Origin: Bradyrhizobium sp. RD5-C2
GTDB taxonomy: Bacteria; Pseudomonadota; Alphaproteobacteria; Rhizobiales; Xanthobacteraceae
Length of the DNA: 64,000 nucleotides
Direction of reading: 5' to 3'
Assembly (NCBI RefSeq): GCF_019972155.1
Contig: NZ_BOVL01000010.1
Coordinates: 93,279-157,278 of the forward strand
Part shown: positions 25,376-34,913 of the stretch, piece after piece
Numbering within the stretch: the first letter of the stretch is position 1
How the letters are laid out: each line of letters begins with the position of its first letter
The notes under the pieces: model-generated
Database searches by the model: none
Seen by the model: the letters and a program-made list of their open reading frames with translations, nothing else
What the model was told of the DNA's origin: nothing
Position numbers and translations under genes: made by a program

Positions 25376-26404
25376 ATGAACTTAGATCGGCTAGAACCGA
25401 TCGATGTTAGTTGCAACGCACAGGGACCGCGTTTGATGCAGATGGTTGCATGGGAAAATGACTCGACTGCGATTTGTGATCGTATCCGCAGCACCCGTGG
25501 AACGCTCAAGATTGTCCTTAAGACAAAGGACGACCCGTTTTTCCTTGCGGATTGGGTAGCCCATCACAAGCAGATTGTGGGCAGCTCGAACCTGATCATT
25601 TTTGACAATGGATCTTCAGACGGCAAGGTCTTGTCGACCTACAAGGAATTGGGGCCGGACTTGCTGCTCGCGAGTTTCGGCGGATTTCACAACAACCTGC
25701 ACAACCCCAAGAATTTCGAGGCGCTCTACGCCAGCCTGTCGGCTTCTTCCGATTTCTATTGCTTCCTGGATACAGACGAGTTTCTGGCGTTCTATGACGG
25801 CGAACGCTTCACGAGCGACGCTTCGATATTGCGTCACTTGAACGACAAGGAAGGCGGCGCGTTCATCCCATCGACCTGGCTGTACAACGCGCCCTCCTAT
25901 CGCGACAGGATGCTATGCGGTGCCGATTTGGGCACACTGCGCAATGGCCTGACCTGGGGCAAGCCCTTGATCCGTTCAGCTGCTTCGCCTCTGTCGGGAG
26001 AGGTAAATCACAACTGCCAAATCGCGAAGGGAAAGAAGGCTCCCACGCCGTTGTTTGGATTCTTCCTGCTGCATATGGCCACGCTGTCTCCAGCGCAGAG
26101 GGTTCGTGCCAATCTCAACAAGCTGATTGCTCGGGGATTCATGCAGCGTGGGGATTCGGTCGAGAAACTATTGGAACGAGATTTATCGCGTGCCACCGAA
26201 AACGAGAAGCTGTACGTCACCGAGATCAAGCGGATGCTTTCTCTTCGGGAAGACCCCGGCTCCGAGCAGGCTCCGCTGGCAGCCGGATCGATGCGAATTG
26301 AACAGTCGGGTAAAGTTGAATTTGCGTCGCCCGATGAGGCGCGCGTCTTTGCCGAGTTCGGTGCTTCCTTTGGCGCACTCTGCGCTGAGATGCTGCCTTC
26401 TTGA
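25376..26404 (+). CDS. Glycosyltransferase family 2-like (Glyco_tranf_2_4 type)
   Basis: A 342-residue protein. From residue about 43 it reads LKIVLKTKDDPFFLADWVAH, HHKQIVGSSNLIIFDNGSSD and, near 130, FYCFLDTDEFLAFYDG. This is the layout of the GT-A group annotated as Glyco_tranf_2_4, in which a nucleotide-binding DNGSSD and a DTDEF metal site are conserved. No membrane segment is seen. The ATG at 25376 lacks a clear ribosome site, and M-rich alternatives lie further in (Met21, Met23), so the first twenty residues are uncertain. Stands alone between a divergent and a convergent neighbour. Confidence 0.75.
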   Translation: MNLDRLEPIDVSCNAQGPRLMQMVAWENDSTAICDRIRSTRGTLKIVLKTKDDPFFLADWVAHHKQIVGSSNLIIFDNGSSDGKVLSTYKELGPDLLLASFGGFHNNLHNPKNFEALYASLSASSDFYCFLDTDEFLAFYDGERFTSDASILRHLNDKEGGAFIPSTWLYNAPSYRDRMLCGADLGTLRNGLTWGKPLIRSAASPLSGEVNHNCQIAKGKKAPTPLFGFFLLHMATLSPAQRVRANLNKLIARGFMQRGDSVEKLLERDLSRATENEKLYVTEIKRMLSLREDPGSEQAPLAAGSMRIEQSGKVEFASPDEARVFAEFGASFGALCAEMLPS

Positions 26405-26505
26405 GGTTGGATCGGCCCTGGTTGCCCGGGGGCCATTACCGCCGTTAGCGATCAGACGGCAGGCCACCCAACGTAATCTTCCACCTGTATCGGCGGGGCC
26501 TCCCG

Positions 26506-26538
26506 GCTGAGCCTCGGTTGTGATTGCCGGGGCTCAGC
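26506..26538. terminator. Hairpin between convergent genes (possible terminator)
   Basis: GCTGAGCC at 26506-26513 pairs exactly with GGCTCAGC at 26531-26538, with further inner pairing TCGG/CCGG. It is followed by TTCTCGTTTT on the plus strand. It lies in the 181-base gap between the rightward GT gene and the leftward gene ending at 26586, so it may terminate the former. Confidence 0.45.
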
Positions 26539-26585
26539 TTCTCGTTTTGAGGCGCGCAAGCGTGCCAGCTTCGTTCGAAAGCGCC

Positions 26586-27146
26586 TTAGGACGGCTCTGC
26601 GCTAGACGACTGAAGTATCGCTTCCGCGGCCTTTCTGTTCGCAAGCGGCACGAAGAACGACATGTCGCCGGCCGTCGCAATTTCGCGGGCTATCTCTCTG
26701 ACACAATGATAGGCCGGGCGCGAGCTGAAGTCGTGCATGCCTATGATTGCTGCCGGATTGCAGTGCAGGACAATCTGGGCGAAGCACGCAACTCTGAAGC
26801 GACCGTCGACGAGATACAGATCGGCGTTGGCGCTGCCGGGCGTATTCCAGATTGTCGAATGATAGTCCGGCCAGCGTGGCTTCGTTGACGGATCGATCGG
26901 GAAACCCCATTCGCCGGTCGGCCCGATGTCGATGAATGTCAAATGAGGTTTTGTGCGGCTCGAGGTGCAGGCGCGATCGACCTGGTCCAGCCATCCCCGT
27001 GAGGAATCGACCGACGTAATTGAATTCTTGACGTGCTTCGATGCAATGACCGTGCTTCCGCCCGTTCCGAATTCGACGTAGTCGCGGCTATTTCTCACGA
27101 ATGATAGGAAAAGATCCGCTTCTTCCTTCGACATTCTTGGTAGCAA
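26586..27146 (-). CDS. Rossmann-fold, methyltransferase-like protein, TTG start
   Basis: A 186-residue protein with YVEFGTGGSTVIASKHV near residues 18-34, which resembles a SAM-binding loop, SITSVDSSRGWLDQV (acidic end of strand 2), and ADLYLVDGRFRVACFAQIVL then PAAIIGMHDFSSRP. The overall pattern is that of small class I SAM-dependent proteins seen in surface-glycan clusters; catalytic function is not shown. TTG 27146 is chosen as start because GGAGG lies at 27156-27160, nine bases upstream; the ATG at 27134 is poorly spaced. No close operon partner: 210 bases without a gene separate it from rfbB. Confidence 0.6.
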   Translation of the reverse strand: MLPRMSKEEADLFLSFVRNSRDYVEFGTGGSTVIASKHVKNSITSVDSSRGWLDQVDRACTSSRTKPHLTFIDIGPTGEWGFPIDPSTKPRWPDYHSTIWNTPGSANADLYLVDGRFRVACFAQIVLHCNPAAIIGMHDFSSRPAYHCVREIAREIATAGDMSFFVPLANRKAAEAILQSSSAEPS

Positions 27147-27356
27147 TTGACGTCTCCTCCATATCTTGCGACCGAGAGCAACTTGTCGTCGCCGAGGCGC
27201 TCGACGTGCCTGATGCCAGCACGCCGTTGCGCATCCGGATCAGCCGCTCAGTTCATTCCCGCCCGCAGCTCGCAAATTTGAATCCGATCGCGCGGACATC
27301 CGCCGGCCGATAGGTGATCACCGCAATTCGCGTCGGTGATCCGGAGCGACTGGCGC

Positions 27357-28424
27357 CTACTGGTTCAGCCCGACGCGCTCCACCTTGTAGCCGCGCTCCA
27401 GGATCGCGCGCCACCAGGGTTGCTCGTCAACATACCAGCGCACTGTCTTGGCGATGCCGGTCTCGAAATTCTCCTCGGCGCGCCAGCCGAGCTCGGTCTC
27501 GAGCTTGGTGGCGTCGATCGCGTAGCGGCGGTCGTGGCCGGGCCGGTCGGCGACGAAATTGATCAGCTGACGCCGCGGGCCTGCCGCAGCCGGCGTGACC
27601 TCATCGAGCAGGTCGCAGATGCTTTCCACGACGTGCAAATTGGTGCGCTCGTTGCGGCCGCCGACATTGTAGGTCTCGCCGACCTCGCCGCGCTCCAGCA
27701 CCAAGGTCAGCGCCTTCGCGTGATCCTCCACGAACAGCCAGTCGCGGACGTTCTGGCCGTCGCCATAGACCGGCAGCGGCTCGCCGGCGAGCCCCTTGAT
27801 GATCATGTGCGGGATCAGCTTTTCCGGGAAATGATAGGGGCCGTAATTGTTGGAGCAGTTGGTCACCAGGGTCGGCAGCTCGTAGGTCTCGCGCCAGGCG
27901 CGCACCAGATGATCGGACGACGCCTTGCTGGCCGAATAGGGCGAGTTCGGCGCATAGGCCGTGGTCTCGGTGAACAGGCCTTCGTCGCCGAGCGAACCGA
28001 ACACCTCGTCGGTCGAGATATGCAGGAAGCGGAACTGGTCGCGCTTCTCGGGCGAGAGCGTCCGCCAGTGGCGCAGCGCCTCTTGCAGGATCGTGAAGGT
28101 ACCGACGATGTTGGTCTGGATGAATTCGCCGGGGCCGTCGATCGAGCGGTCGACATGGCTTTCCGCCGCAAGATTCATCACCGCATCGGGCTGATACTTC
28201 TCGAACAGCCTGCGCAGGACTTGTGCTTCGCAGATGCAGGCCTTCTCGAAGGTGTAGTTCAGGCTCTCGGTCGAGCCGGGCAGGGAGGCCAGGTTCGCCG
28301 CATAGGTCAGCTTGTCGATGTTGACGACGCGGGCGTGGGTGTCTCGCAGCAGGTGCCGGACCACGGCGGAGCCGATGAAGCCCGCGCCGCCGGTGACGAA
28401 GATCGTCGATCCCTTAAACCGCAT
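27357..28424 (-). CDS. rfbB: dTDP-glucose 4,6-dehydratase
   Basis: A 355-residue extended short-chain dehydrogenase that converts dTDP-glucose to dTDP-4-keto-6-deoxyglucose, the second step of dTDP-L-rhamnose synthesis. It shows the NAD loop [11 protein letters not shown] (residues 8-18), [29 protein letters not shown], the [11 protein letters not shown] strand and the catalytic [13 protein letters not shown]. The open frame runs far upstream through rfbA, but the family N-terminus fixes ATG 28424. It overlaps rfbA by 11 bases on the same strand, so rfbA-rfbB form a coupled pair, opposite in direction to rfbC-rfbD. Confidence 0.96.
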   Translation of the reverse strand: MRFKGSTIFVTGGAGFIGSAVVRHLLRDTHARVVNIDKLTYAANLASLPGSTESLNYTFEKACICEAQVLRRLFEKYQPDAVMNLAAESHVDRSIDGPGEFIQTNIVGTFTILQEALRHWRTLSPEKRDQFRFLHISTDEVFGSLGDEGLFTETTAYAPNSPYSASKASSDHLVRAWRETYELPTLVTNCSNNYGPYHFPEKLIPHMIIKGLAGEPLPVYGDGQNVRDWLFVEDHAKALTLVLERGEVGETYNVGGRNERTNLHVVESICDLLDEVTPAAAGPRRQLINFVADRPGHDRRYAIDATKLETELGWRAEENFETGIAKTVRWYVDEQPWWRAILERGYKVERVGLNQ

Positions 28425-29325
28425 GTTTGAAGACCTCGGCTGGGCGGGGCTGACCCTGGAACGAGCGGTAGACCGACAGCAGGTACTCGCCGTAGCTGCT
28501 CTTGGCGGTCTTCTGTGCCACCCGCGCGAAGGCTTCCAGCGAGATGTAGCCCTGGCGCAGCGCGATCTCCTCGGGGCAGGCGATGCGCAAGCCCTGGCGC
28601 TGCTCCAGGATCTGGACGAAATGGCTGGCCTCGACCAGCGAGGAATGGGTGCCGGTGTCGAGCCAGGCGAAACCGCGGCCGAGCACCTCGACATAGAGAT
28701 CGCCGCGCTCGAGATAGGCCTTGTTGACGTCGGTGATCTCGATCTCGCCGCGCGGCGACGGCCTGATGCCGGCGGCGATGTCGACCACGTCATTGTCGTA
28801 GAAGTAGAGGCCGGTGACGGCGACGTTGGATTTCGGCCGCTTCGGCTTCTCCTCGATCGACAGCGCCCGTCCGGTGCCGTCCAGCTCGATCACGCCGTAC
28901 TGTTCCGGCGCGTTGACGACGTAGCCGAACACGGTGGCGCCCTTCTTGCGGATCGAGGCGGCCGACAGCATGCTCGGCAGGCCGTGGCCGTAGAAAATGT
29001 TATCGCCTAACACAAGGGCAACGGAGTCATCACCGATGAACTCGCGTCCGACGATGAAGGCGTCGGCGAGGCCTCGCGGGGTCTCCTGCGTGGCGTAGGC
29101 GAACCGGACGCCCATCTCGCTGCCGTCGCCGAGCAGGCGCTGGAACAGCGGCTTGTCCTGCGGCGTGGAGATGATCAGGATATCGCGGATTCCGCCGAGC
29201 ATCAGCGTCGACAGCGGATAATAGATCATCGGCTTGTCGAAGACGGGCAGCAGCTGTTTGGAGACGACGGTCGTCACCGGATAGAGGCGCGAGCCGGTGC
29301 CACCGGCAAGGATAATGCCTTTCAT
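28414..29325 (-). CDS. rfbA: Glucose-1-phosphate thymidylyltransferase
   Basis: A 303-residue nucleotidyltransferase making dTDP-glucose from dTTP and glucose 1-phosphate, first step of the dTDP-rhamnose pathway. The signature [16 protein letters not shown] opens the protein, followed by [31 protein letters not shown] and the EKPKRPKSN region; length is typical for the family. It is the first gene of the leftward rfbAB pair and faces rfbCD across a 109-base shared promoter region. Confidence 0.97.
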   Translation of the reverse strand: MKGIILAGGTGSRLYPVTTVVSKQLLPVFDKPMIYYPLSTLMLGGIRDILIISTPQDKPLFQRLLGDGSEMGVRFAYATQETPRGLADAFIVGREFIGDDSVALVLGDNIFYGHGLPSMLSAASIRKKGATVFGYVVNAPEQYGVIELDGTGRALSIEEKPKRPKSNVAVTGLYFYDNDVVDIAAGIRPSPRGEIEITDVNKAYLERGDLYVEVLGRGFAWLDTGTHSSLVEASHFVQILEQRQGLRIACPEEIALRQGYISLEAFARVAQKTAKSSYGEYLLSVYRSFQGQPRPAEVFKHAV

Positions 29326-29434
29326 GGTCCCTCACAGTTTGATTATCAAAACATAACATATAGCGTGCGCCGCACAAGTTTGTTATGAGGTGGAAATTAA
29401 CATTTCTGGCGCATCAAACTGGAACAAATGTTAA
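29326..29434. promoter_or_regulatory. Divergent rfbAB/rfbCD promoter region with inverted repeat
   Basis: The gap holds TTAACATTT at 29397-29405 and AAATGTTAA at 29426-29434, a perfect 9-base inverted repeat with a 20-base spacer ending exactly before the rfbC start codon. A further TAACAT is at 29354-29359. The arrangement closely resembles the CTAACATT/AATGTTAG pair upstream of RTX gene 1 (10093-10126), suggesting one regulator for both. Confidence 0.5.
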
Positions 29435-29989
29435 ATGAACGTCATCAAGACCGAGCTTCCTGAAGTTCTGATCGTCGAGCCGAAGCTGTTCGGCGACCAG
29501 CGCGGCTTCTTTCTCGAGACCTACCAGTCGCCCCGTTATGTCGAGCACGGCATCACGCGTCCCTTCGTGCAGGACAACATGTCCCGCTCGGCCTACGGCG
29601 TGCTGCGCGGGCTGCACCTGCAAAACCCGCTCACCCAGGGCAAGCTCGTGACCGTGCTGCGCGGCAAGGTGCTGGACGTTGCCGTCGACGTGCGTATCGG
29701 CAGCCCGAACTTCGGCAGGCATGTCGCGGTCGAGTTGAGCGAGGACAACCGCCGCCAGCTATGGGTGCCGCGCGGCTTTGCCCACGGCTTCGTGGTGCTC
29801 TCGGAAACCGCCGACTTCTTCTACAAGTGCGATGACTTCTACAGCCCGAAGGACGAGCTCTCGATCCGGTGGAACGATCCGGCGATCGGGATCAAATGGG
29901 GCGTCGATAAGCCACAGCTGTCGGCCAAGGATGCGGATGCGCCGCTGCTCGCCGACGCCAGCAATCTTCCGACCTATGGACAAATCTGA
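29435..29989 (+). CDS. rfbC: dTDP-4-dehydrorhamnose 3,5-epimerase
   Basis: A 184-residue cupin epimerase for the third step of dTDP-L-rhamnose synthesis. Recognisable features are VLIVEPKLFGDQRGFFLETY, the catalytic histidine in LRGLHLQNP, the LRGKVLDVAVDVRIGSP strands and WVPRGFAHGFVVLSE. Length is as expected. Its stop overlaps the rfbD start (TGATG at 29987), so the two are translationally coupled. Confidence 0.97.
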   Translation: MNVIKTELPEVLIVEPKLFGDQRGFFLETYQSPRYVEHGITRPFVQDNMSRSAYGVLRGLHLQNPLTQGKLVTVLRGKVLDVAVDVRIGSPNFGRHVAVELSEDNRRQLWVPRGFAHGFVVLSETADFFYKCDDFYSPKDELSIRWNDPAIGIKWGVDKPQLSAKDADAPLLADASNLPTYGQI

Positions 29990-30900
29990 TGCGGATTCTT
30001 TTGACGGGAACGCGCGGCCAGGTCGGCGGTGCGCTCAAGCCTCTGCTGGAAGGCCACGGCACCATCATCACGCCGCCGACCGCGGAGTTCGATCTCGCGA
30101 AGCCGGAGATGCTGACGGGCGCGCTTGAGCGACTGAAGCCCGATCTCATCATCAATCCCGCCGCCTATACGGCCGTCGATCGCGCCGAGGACGAGCGCGA
30201 GCTGGCGTTCCTGGTCAACGCCAGGGGACCCGAAGCGCTGGCGAAATGGGCGGCGGCGAACCGGGTGCCGCTGGTGCATTTCTCCACGGACTACGTTTTC
30301 AACGGTTCGGGCGACCGGTCGTGGCGCGAGGACAGCCCGACCGAACCGTTGTCGGCCTATGGCGCAAGCAAGCTTGCCGGCGATGTCGCGATCCAGGCGG
30401 CAGGCGGGGCGCATCTGATCGCGCGCACCTCCTGGGTCTATGCCGCAAAGGGCACGAACTTCCTGCGCACCATTGCGCGGCTTGCCGGCGAGCGTAAGGA
30501 GCTGCGGATCGTGGCCGATCAAATCGGCGCGCCGACAACGGCGCAGGCGATTGCGAGCGCGGTCGCCGGCATCGTCCTGCCGAACATCACCTCGCTGCAC
30601 GATCAGCTCGTGCGCAGGGGCGGTGTCGTCAATCTGGTTTGCGCCGGCGAAACCAGTTGGCACGGCTTTGCAACCGCCATTGTCGGCGGACTGAGGTCGC
30701 GTGGCGTTACGCTCGCGGTCGATAACATCGTGCCGATTGCGACGGCCGATTTCCCGACCAAAGCGGTGCGTCCGGGCAATTCACGACTGGATCTGACGCG
30801 GCTCAAGGCGCAGTTCGGGGTTTCGATGCCGACGTGGCAGGAAGCGCTCGCAAGCGAGCTGGACTCGTATGTCCAGCTCGGTGCGCCCGCCCACGCCTAG
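29989..30900 (+). CDS. rfbD: dTDP-4-dehydrorhamnose reductase
   Basis: A 303-residue NAD(P)H-dependent reductase completing dTDP-L-rhamnose. The nucleotide loop is ILLTGTRGQVGGAL (residues 3-16), followed by the family segments INPAAYTAVDRAEDE, HFSTDYVFNGSG and the catalytic YGASKLAGD. Its start is fused to the rfbC stop. A symmetric hairpin separates it from the convergent ugd gene. Confidence 0.97.
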   Translation: MRILLTGTRGQVGGALKPLLEGHGTIITPPTAEFDLAKPEMLTGALERLKPDLIINPAAYTAVDRAEDERELAFLVNARGPEALAKWAAANRVPLVHFSTDYVFNGSGDRSWREDSPTEPLSAYGASKLAGDVAIQAAGGAHLIARTSWVYAAKGTNFLRTIARLAGERKELRIVADQIGAPTTAQAIASAVAGIVLPNITSLHDQLVRRGGVVNLVCAGETSWHGFATAIVGGLRSRGVTLAVDNIVPIATADFPTKAVRPGNSRLDLTRLKAQFGVSMPTWQEALASELDSYVQLGAPAHA

Positions 30901-30968
30901 GGGCCAAAGCGCGGAGCGCCCGCGGCAAATGCCAGGCGTTTGCGCTGAGCTCGTGAGGCAACAAGCAA

Positions 30969-31002
30969 AAAGCGCGATGAGGATTCAACCTCATCGCGCT
31001 TT
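30969..31002. terminator. Bidirectional terminator between rfbD and ugd
   Basis: AAAGCGCGATGAGG at 30969-30982 pairs perfectly with CCTCATCGCGCTTT at 30989-31002 around a six-base loop. The A-run on the left and T-run on the right give a U-tract in either direction, so it probably terminates both convergent genes. Confidence 0.85.
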
Positions 31003-31029
31003 GGGATTAGGCGCCGCCCGCGCGGCCGC

Positions 31030-32337
31030 TTAGCGCGGCCGGCCGATGCTGTCGTAGGTGAAGCCGTGCGCGGCCATCTCGTCCGGACGGTAGATGTTGC
31101 GCAGGTCGACGACGACCGGATGCTTCATCTCCTGCTTGATGCGCTTCAGATCGAGCGCGCGGAACTGACGCCACTCGGTCACGATGACAAGCGCATCCGC
31201 CTGGTGAGCGCATTCATAAGCGTCCTTGCAGTACGTGATCTCCGGCAATTCCTTGCGGGCCTGCTCCATGCCGACCGGATCGTAGGCGCGAACGCTCGCG
31301 CCGAAGTCGATCAGGCCGTTGATCAGCGGGATCGACGGTGCCTCGCGCATATCGTCGGTATCGGGCTTGAAGGTCAGGCCGAGCACGCCGATCGTCTTGC
31401 CGCGCAGCTCTCCGCCGAGCACGTTGGCGACCTTGCGCGCCATCGCGCGTTTGCGGTTGTCGTTCGCGGTCAGCGTGGCTTCGACGATCTTGAGCTGGAC
31501 GTCGTGATCGAGCGCCGTCTTGAACAATGCGCGGGTATCCTTCGGGAAGCACGAGCCGCCATAGCCTGCGCCGGCATGCAGGAACTTGGTTCCGATCCGG
31601 TTGTCGAGCCCGATGCCGCGCGCGACTTCCTGTACGTTCGCCCCGACCTTTTCGGAGAGATCGGCGATCTCGTTGATGAAGGTGATCTTGGTGGCGAGGA
31701 AGGCATTCGCGGCGTATTTGATCAATTCCGCCGTGCGTCGGGCGGTATAAAGGATCGGCGCCTGGTTCAAATAGAGCGGGCGATAGACTTCGCCCATCAC
31801 CCTCTTGGCCCGATCGTCCTCGGTGCCGACAACGATCCGGTCGGGATGGCGAAAATCCTGGATCGCGGCGCCTTCGCGCAGGAATTCGGGGTTCGAAGCA
31901 ACCGCGAAATCCGCGTCGGGACGGGTCTCACGGATCAGGCGTTCCACCTCGTCGCCGGTGCCCACAGGCACGGTCGATTTCGTCACCACCACGGTGAACT
32001 TCTTCAGCGCCGCGCCGATCTCCTTGGCGGCAGCATAGACGTAGCTCAGGTCCGCATGGCCATCGCCGCGCCGCGAGGGTGTCCCCACCGCGATGAAGAC
32101 GGCATCGGCGTCGCCGACAGCCCCGGCAAGCTCCGTCGTGAACGTCAGCCGTCCGGCGGCGGTATTGGTCTCGACGAGCTTATCGAGGTCGGTTTCGTAG
32201 ATCGGGATCTTGCCGCGCTTCAGGGCTTCGATCTTGTCGGCGTCCTTGTCGACACACACGACCTGATGGCCGAAATCGGCAAAGCACGCTCCGGATACGA
32301 GACCTACATATCCCGTTCCAACCATTGCAATCTTCAT
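31030..32337 (-). CDS. ugd: UDP-glucose 6-dehydrogenase
   Basis: A 435-residue dehydrogenase that makes UDP-glucuronate from UDP-glucose. It has the Rossmann loop MVGTGYVGLVSGACFADFG (residues 5-23), SNPEFLREGAAIQDF, and the catalytic cysteine in GYGGSCFPKDTRAL (Cys263). The motif GGSCFPKDT and the IPIYETDLDKLV segment favour Ugd over the AlgD type at the start of this window. It is a single-gene unit, convergent with rfbD and divergent from the large glycosyltransferase gene at 32565. Confidence 0.95.
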   Translation of the reverse strand: MKIAMVGTGYVGLVSGACFADFGHQVVCVDKDADKIEALKRGKIPIYETDLDKLVETNTAAGRLTFTTELAGAVGDADAVFIAVGTPSRRGDGHADLSYVYAAAKEIGAALKKFTVVVTKSTVPVGTGDEVERLIRETRPDADFAVASNPEFLREGAAIQDFRHPDRIVVGTEDDRAKRVMGEVYRPLYLNQAPILYTARRTAELIKYAANAFLATKITFINEIADLSEKVGANVQEVARGIGLDNRIGTKFLHAGAGYGGSCFPKDTRALFKTALDHDVQLKIVEATLTANDNRKRAMARKVANVLGGELRGKTIGVLGLTFKPDTDDMREAPSIPLINGLIDFGASVRAYDPVGMEQARKELPEITYCKDAYECAHQADALVIVTEWRQFRALDLKRIKQEMKHPVVVDLRNIYRPDEMAAHGFTYDSIGRPR

Positions 32338-32564
32338 GAATCCGCTCGTCGATCAGTGTGGAGAGGAGGAGTTAGCACTAGCACAATTGGCGCCGATAAC
32401 GCCAAGTTTTATAGCGTATCGATTGTGTTGAAGCTCGGCGGCTTTTTGTGCAAACGGTGATGGCCTCAGTGCAGTTGAGTGCTCGCTAGTCATCCAGGGC
32501 GGGCCATGGACACATTCTCAACTTGAAATCGACCGACAATCGAGCCGCCGTTTGAGGGGTGGAC

Positions 32565-34913
32565 ATGAGCACGAAGACGATAGGCACGCAGAGGCCCTCA
32601 GGAGCTGAATACGCGTCGTTGCAGACGCAGTTCTCCAGATACGATCGCACGACGTTTTCTGGATTTGTTTATGACCGCGCCGATCCCGGCCGACGCTACG
32701 CCGTCGAGCTGCTGGTCGACGGCGAGCCATACATGTCATCATTGTGTGACGAGTTTGTAACAGAGCTTGCCGATGCCGGAATCGGCGACGGTCGATTTGG
32801 CTTTACCTTCAACGTGCAGGATGAGGTCATCTCCAGCGCTGCGATCATCGAGGCAAGACTGGCGAATATCGGAAGTCCGGTCGGTGCTCCGATTCGCTGC
32901 GATGTTGCTGCACCGGAAGCGCAGTGGCACCGAATCGGCGAGATCAAATGGGTCGGAGGCTTGCGCTTCGAGGGCTGGCTCTCGCAGGACGTCGACGAAG
33001 ACATCGAGATCCTGATCGCGCAACGGCCGGTGATGACCGTGAAGCCGACCGGATGGACCAACGTTGCGCGCGGCGGCGAGTTCGGCGTCGGCCGCCGGAT
33101 CGATTTTCATCTGCCCGAGCATTTTGCCGACGGTCGCGTGCGCGGGCTGTCCGCGCGGACCATTTCGGGACGGAGCCTGATCTCCGAGCCGGTCGCATTC
33201 GTCGCTTTCGAGCGCGGGCTGGAGCAGACCATTGCCGAGCTCGGACGCTGGGATAGTGAGCGGTTGCGCGGCCAATTGTTCGATCAGCTCCTGCCTGCCT
33301 CGGTGCCGTTTCATACCTACCGCAGCTGGAAAGAGCGGTTCTCGCCGACAACGCCGCCAGCACAGTCTGATGCTCTATCCGAGGCCGCGGTCGTCCTGAT
33401 CGGGGATGCCAGGGTGGACGAAAGCATCGAGAGCCTGGAGGCCCAGCGGCACGCGGCCTGGTCGGCGGTGTCTCTGCCGGCGCGGGGGTTCAGTCAGTTC
33501 GATTCCAGCGCTGCGCGCCAGTTCGTCGACGGCGATGCCGCCAACAGCGCGTTCTTCGTGTTCTGCCTGAGCGGAACGATCCTCGCGGAAGATGCCTTGC
33601 AGCGCTTCGCCGATGTGTTCGCGTCGGAGCCCGGCTGCGATCTCGTCTATGGCGACGTCGAGGTCGCGGCCGGCGCCGGCGCGGTCTGGCCGCTGGCGTT
33701 TTCGGCATTCGATCTTGAACGTGCCCTGGAGCAGGGCTATGGCGCGTATTGCTTTGCGGTGCGTCGGGAACGCGCCGTGGAAGCGCTGCGATCGGCGGCG
33801 TCGCTCTACGAAATATTCATTGGCTGCGTGGAGCGTGAGCGAACCTATCATCTGCCGGGATCGGTCGCGGCGTTGCCGCGGATTGATGTGTCCGCCGCGA
33901 CCGCCGAACTGGTAGCTGCAAGCAAGGCGTATTTGGCCAGGACTGGCGTCGAGGCGAATGTCGAGCCGCGGAAAGCGGGGCTTCTTCCAGCCGTGCGGGT
34001 CAAGCGCGCGGTCGATTGGAACGAGCGCACCACCATCATCATCCCGACCAGAAACCGCGCCGAATTGCTCAAGCGTTGCATCGAGACGGTTCTGCCGGCC
34101 GCACACGAGACCAACGCCCGGATTCTCGTCGTCGACAACAGCTCGAGCGAGCCGGACGCGCTGGACTATCTCGAGGGTCTCTCAGCGGACGAAATCGACG
34201 TCATTTCGGTCGAAGGGCCGTTCAACTTCGCAGCCATCAACAACGCCGCCGTCGATTGCGTCGATACGGACAACATCTGCTTCCTCAACAACGACGTCCA
34301 GGCGCTCGACGACGGCTGGCTGGCGGAGATGCTGTGGCGGCTGTCCGCGCCCGATGTCGGAGCCGTCGGCGCAAAGCTGCTCTGGCCGAGCAGCGTCGTG
34401 CAGCATGGCGGGGTGGTGCTGGGCGCCAACTTCTCGGCTGCGCACGCCTTCAACGACCGGATGGACGGTGATCCCGGCTACGGCGATCTGCTCCAGGTGG
34501 CGCACGAATGTTCGGCGGTGACGGCCGCCTGCCTCTTGATGCGCAAGCGCGATTTCGTCGCCGTCGGCGGCATGGACGAAATCCGCTTTCCGATCAGTTT
34601 CAACGATATCGATCTCTGCCTGAAGCTGCGCCAGCTCGGAAAGCGGATCGTATTCACGCCGGACGCGAAACTCGTTCACCTGGAGTCGGCAAGCCGCGGC
34701 CGCGATTCCGCGCCGGACCGCAAGGCCCGCTTCGGGCGCGAGCAGGCGATGCTGCGCGCGAAGTGGGGCGAGGTGCTGCTCGATGATCCCTATTACAGCC
34801 CGCTGCTGGGGCTGGATTCGACCCCATTCTCTTCGCTCGCATGGCCGCCGCGGTCATGGAAGCCGCGCGCCAACCTCCCGCCGGTGCCGACTGCTCCTCC
34901 GATCGGGATGTAG
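32565..34913 (+). CDS. Large multidomain glycosyltransferase family 2 protein
   Basis: A 782-residue protein. The C-terminal part (about 488-745) is a GT2 catalytic domain: RTTIIIPTRNRAELLKRCIE, ILVVDNSSSEPDAL, FNFAAINNAAVDCV, the metal-site region CFLNNDVQALDDGWL and FPISFNDIDLCLKL. The N-terminal 230 residues contain two beta-rich segments with the signatures FSGFVYDRADP and RFEGWLSQDVDE, each followed by an acidic strand, like those in the WbsX-like protein. A middle stretch (about 265-450) looks like a degenerate glycosyltransferase fold. ATG 32565 is preferred (GAGG seven bases upstream) over GTG 32559. Its last 60 bases overlap tail to tail with the opposite-strand gene. Acceptor unknown. 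Confidence 0.82.
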   Translation: MSTKTIGTQRPSGAEYASLQTQFSRYDRTTFSGFVYDRADPGRRYAVELLVDGEPYMSSLCDEFVTELADAGIGDGRFGFTFNVQDEVISSAAIIEARLANIGSPVGAPIRCDVAAPEAQWHRIGEIKWVGGLRFEGWLSQDVDEDIEILIAQRPVMTVKPTGWTNVARGGEFGVGRRIDFHLPEHFADGRVRGLSARTISGRSLISEPVAFVAFERGLEQTIAELGRWDSERLRGQLFDQLLPASVPFHTYRSWKERFSPTTPPAQSDALSEAAVVLIGDARVDESIESLEAQRHAAWSAVSLPARGFSQFDSSAARQFVDGDAANSAFFVFCLSGTILAEDALQRFADVFASEPGCDLVYGDVEVAAGAGAVWPLAFSAFDLERALEQGYGAYCFAVRRERAVEALRSAASLYEIFIGCVERERTYHLPGSVAALPRIDVSAATAELVAASKAYLARTGVEANVEPRKAGLLPAVRVKRAVDWNERTTIIIPTRNRAELLKRCIETVLPAAHETNARILVVDNSSSEPDALDYLEGLSADEIDVISVEGPFNFAAINNAAVDCVDTDNICFLNNDVQALDDGWLAEMLWRLSAPDVGAVGAKLLWPSSVVQHGGVVLGANFSAAHAFNDRMDGDPGYGDLLQVAHECSAVTAACLLMRKRDFVAVGGMDEIRFPISFNDIDLCLKLRQLGKRIVFTPDAKLVHLESASRGRDSAPDRKARFGREQAMLRAKWGEVLLDDPYYSPLLGLDSTPFSSLAWPPRSWKPRANLPPVPTAPPIGM

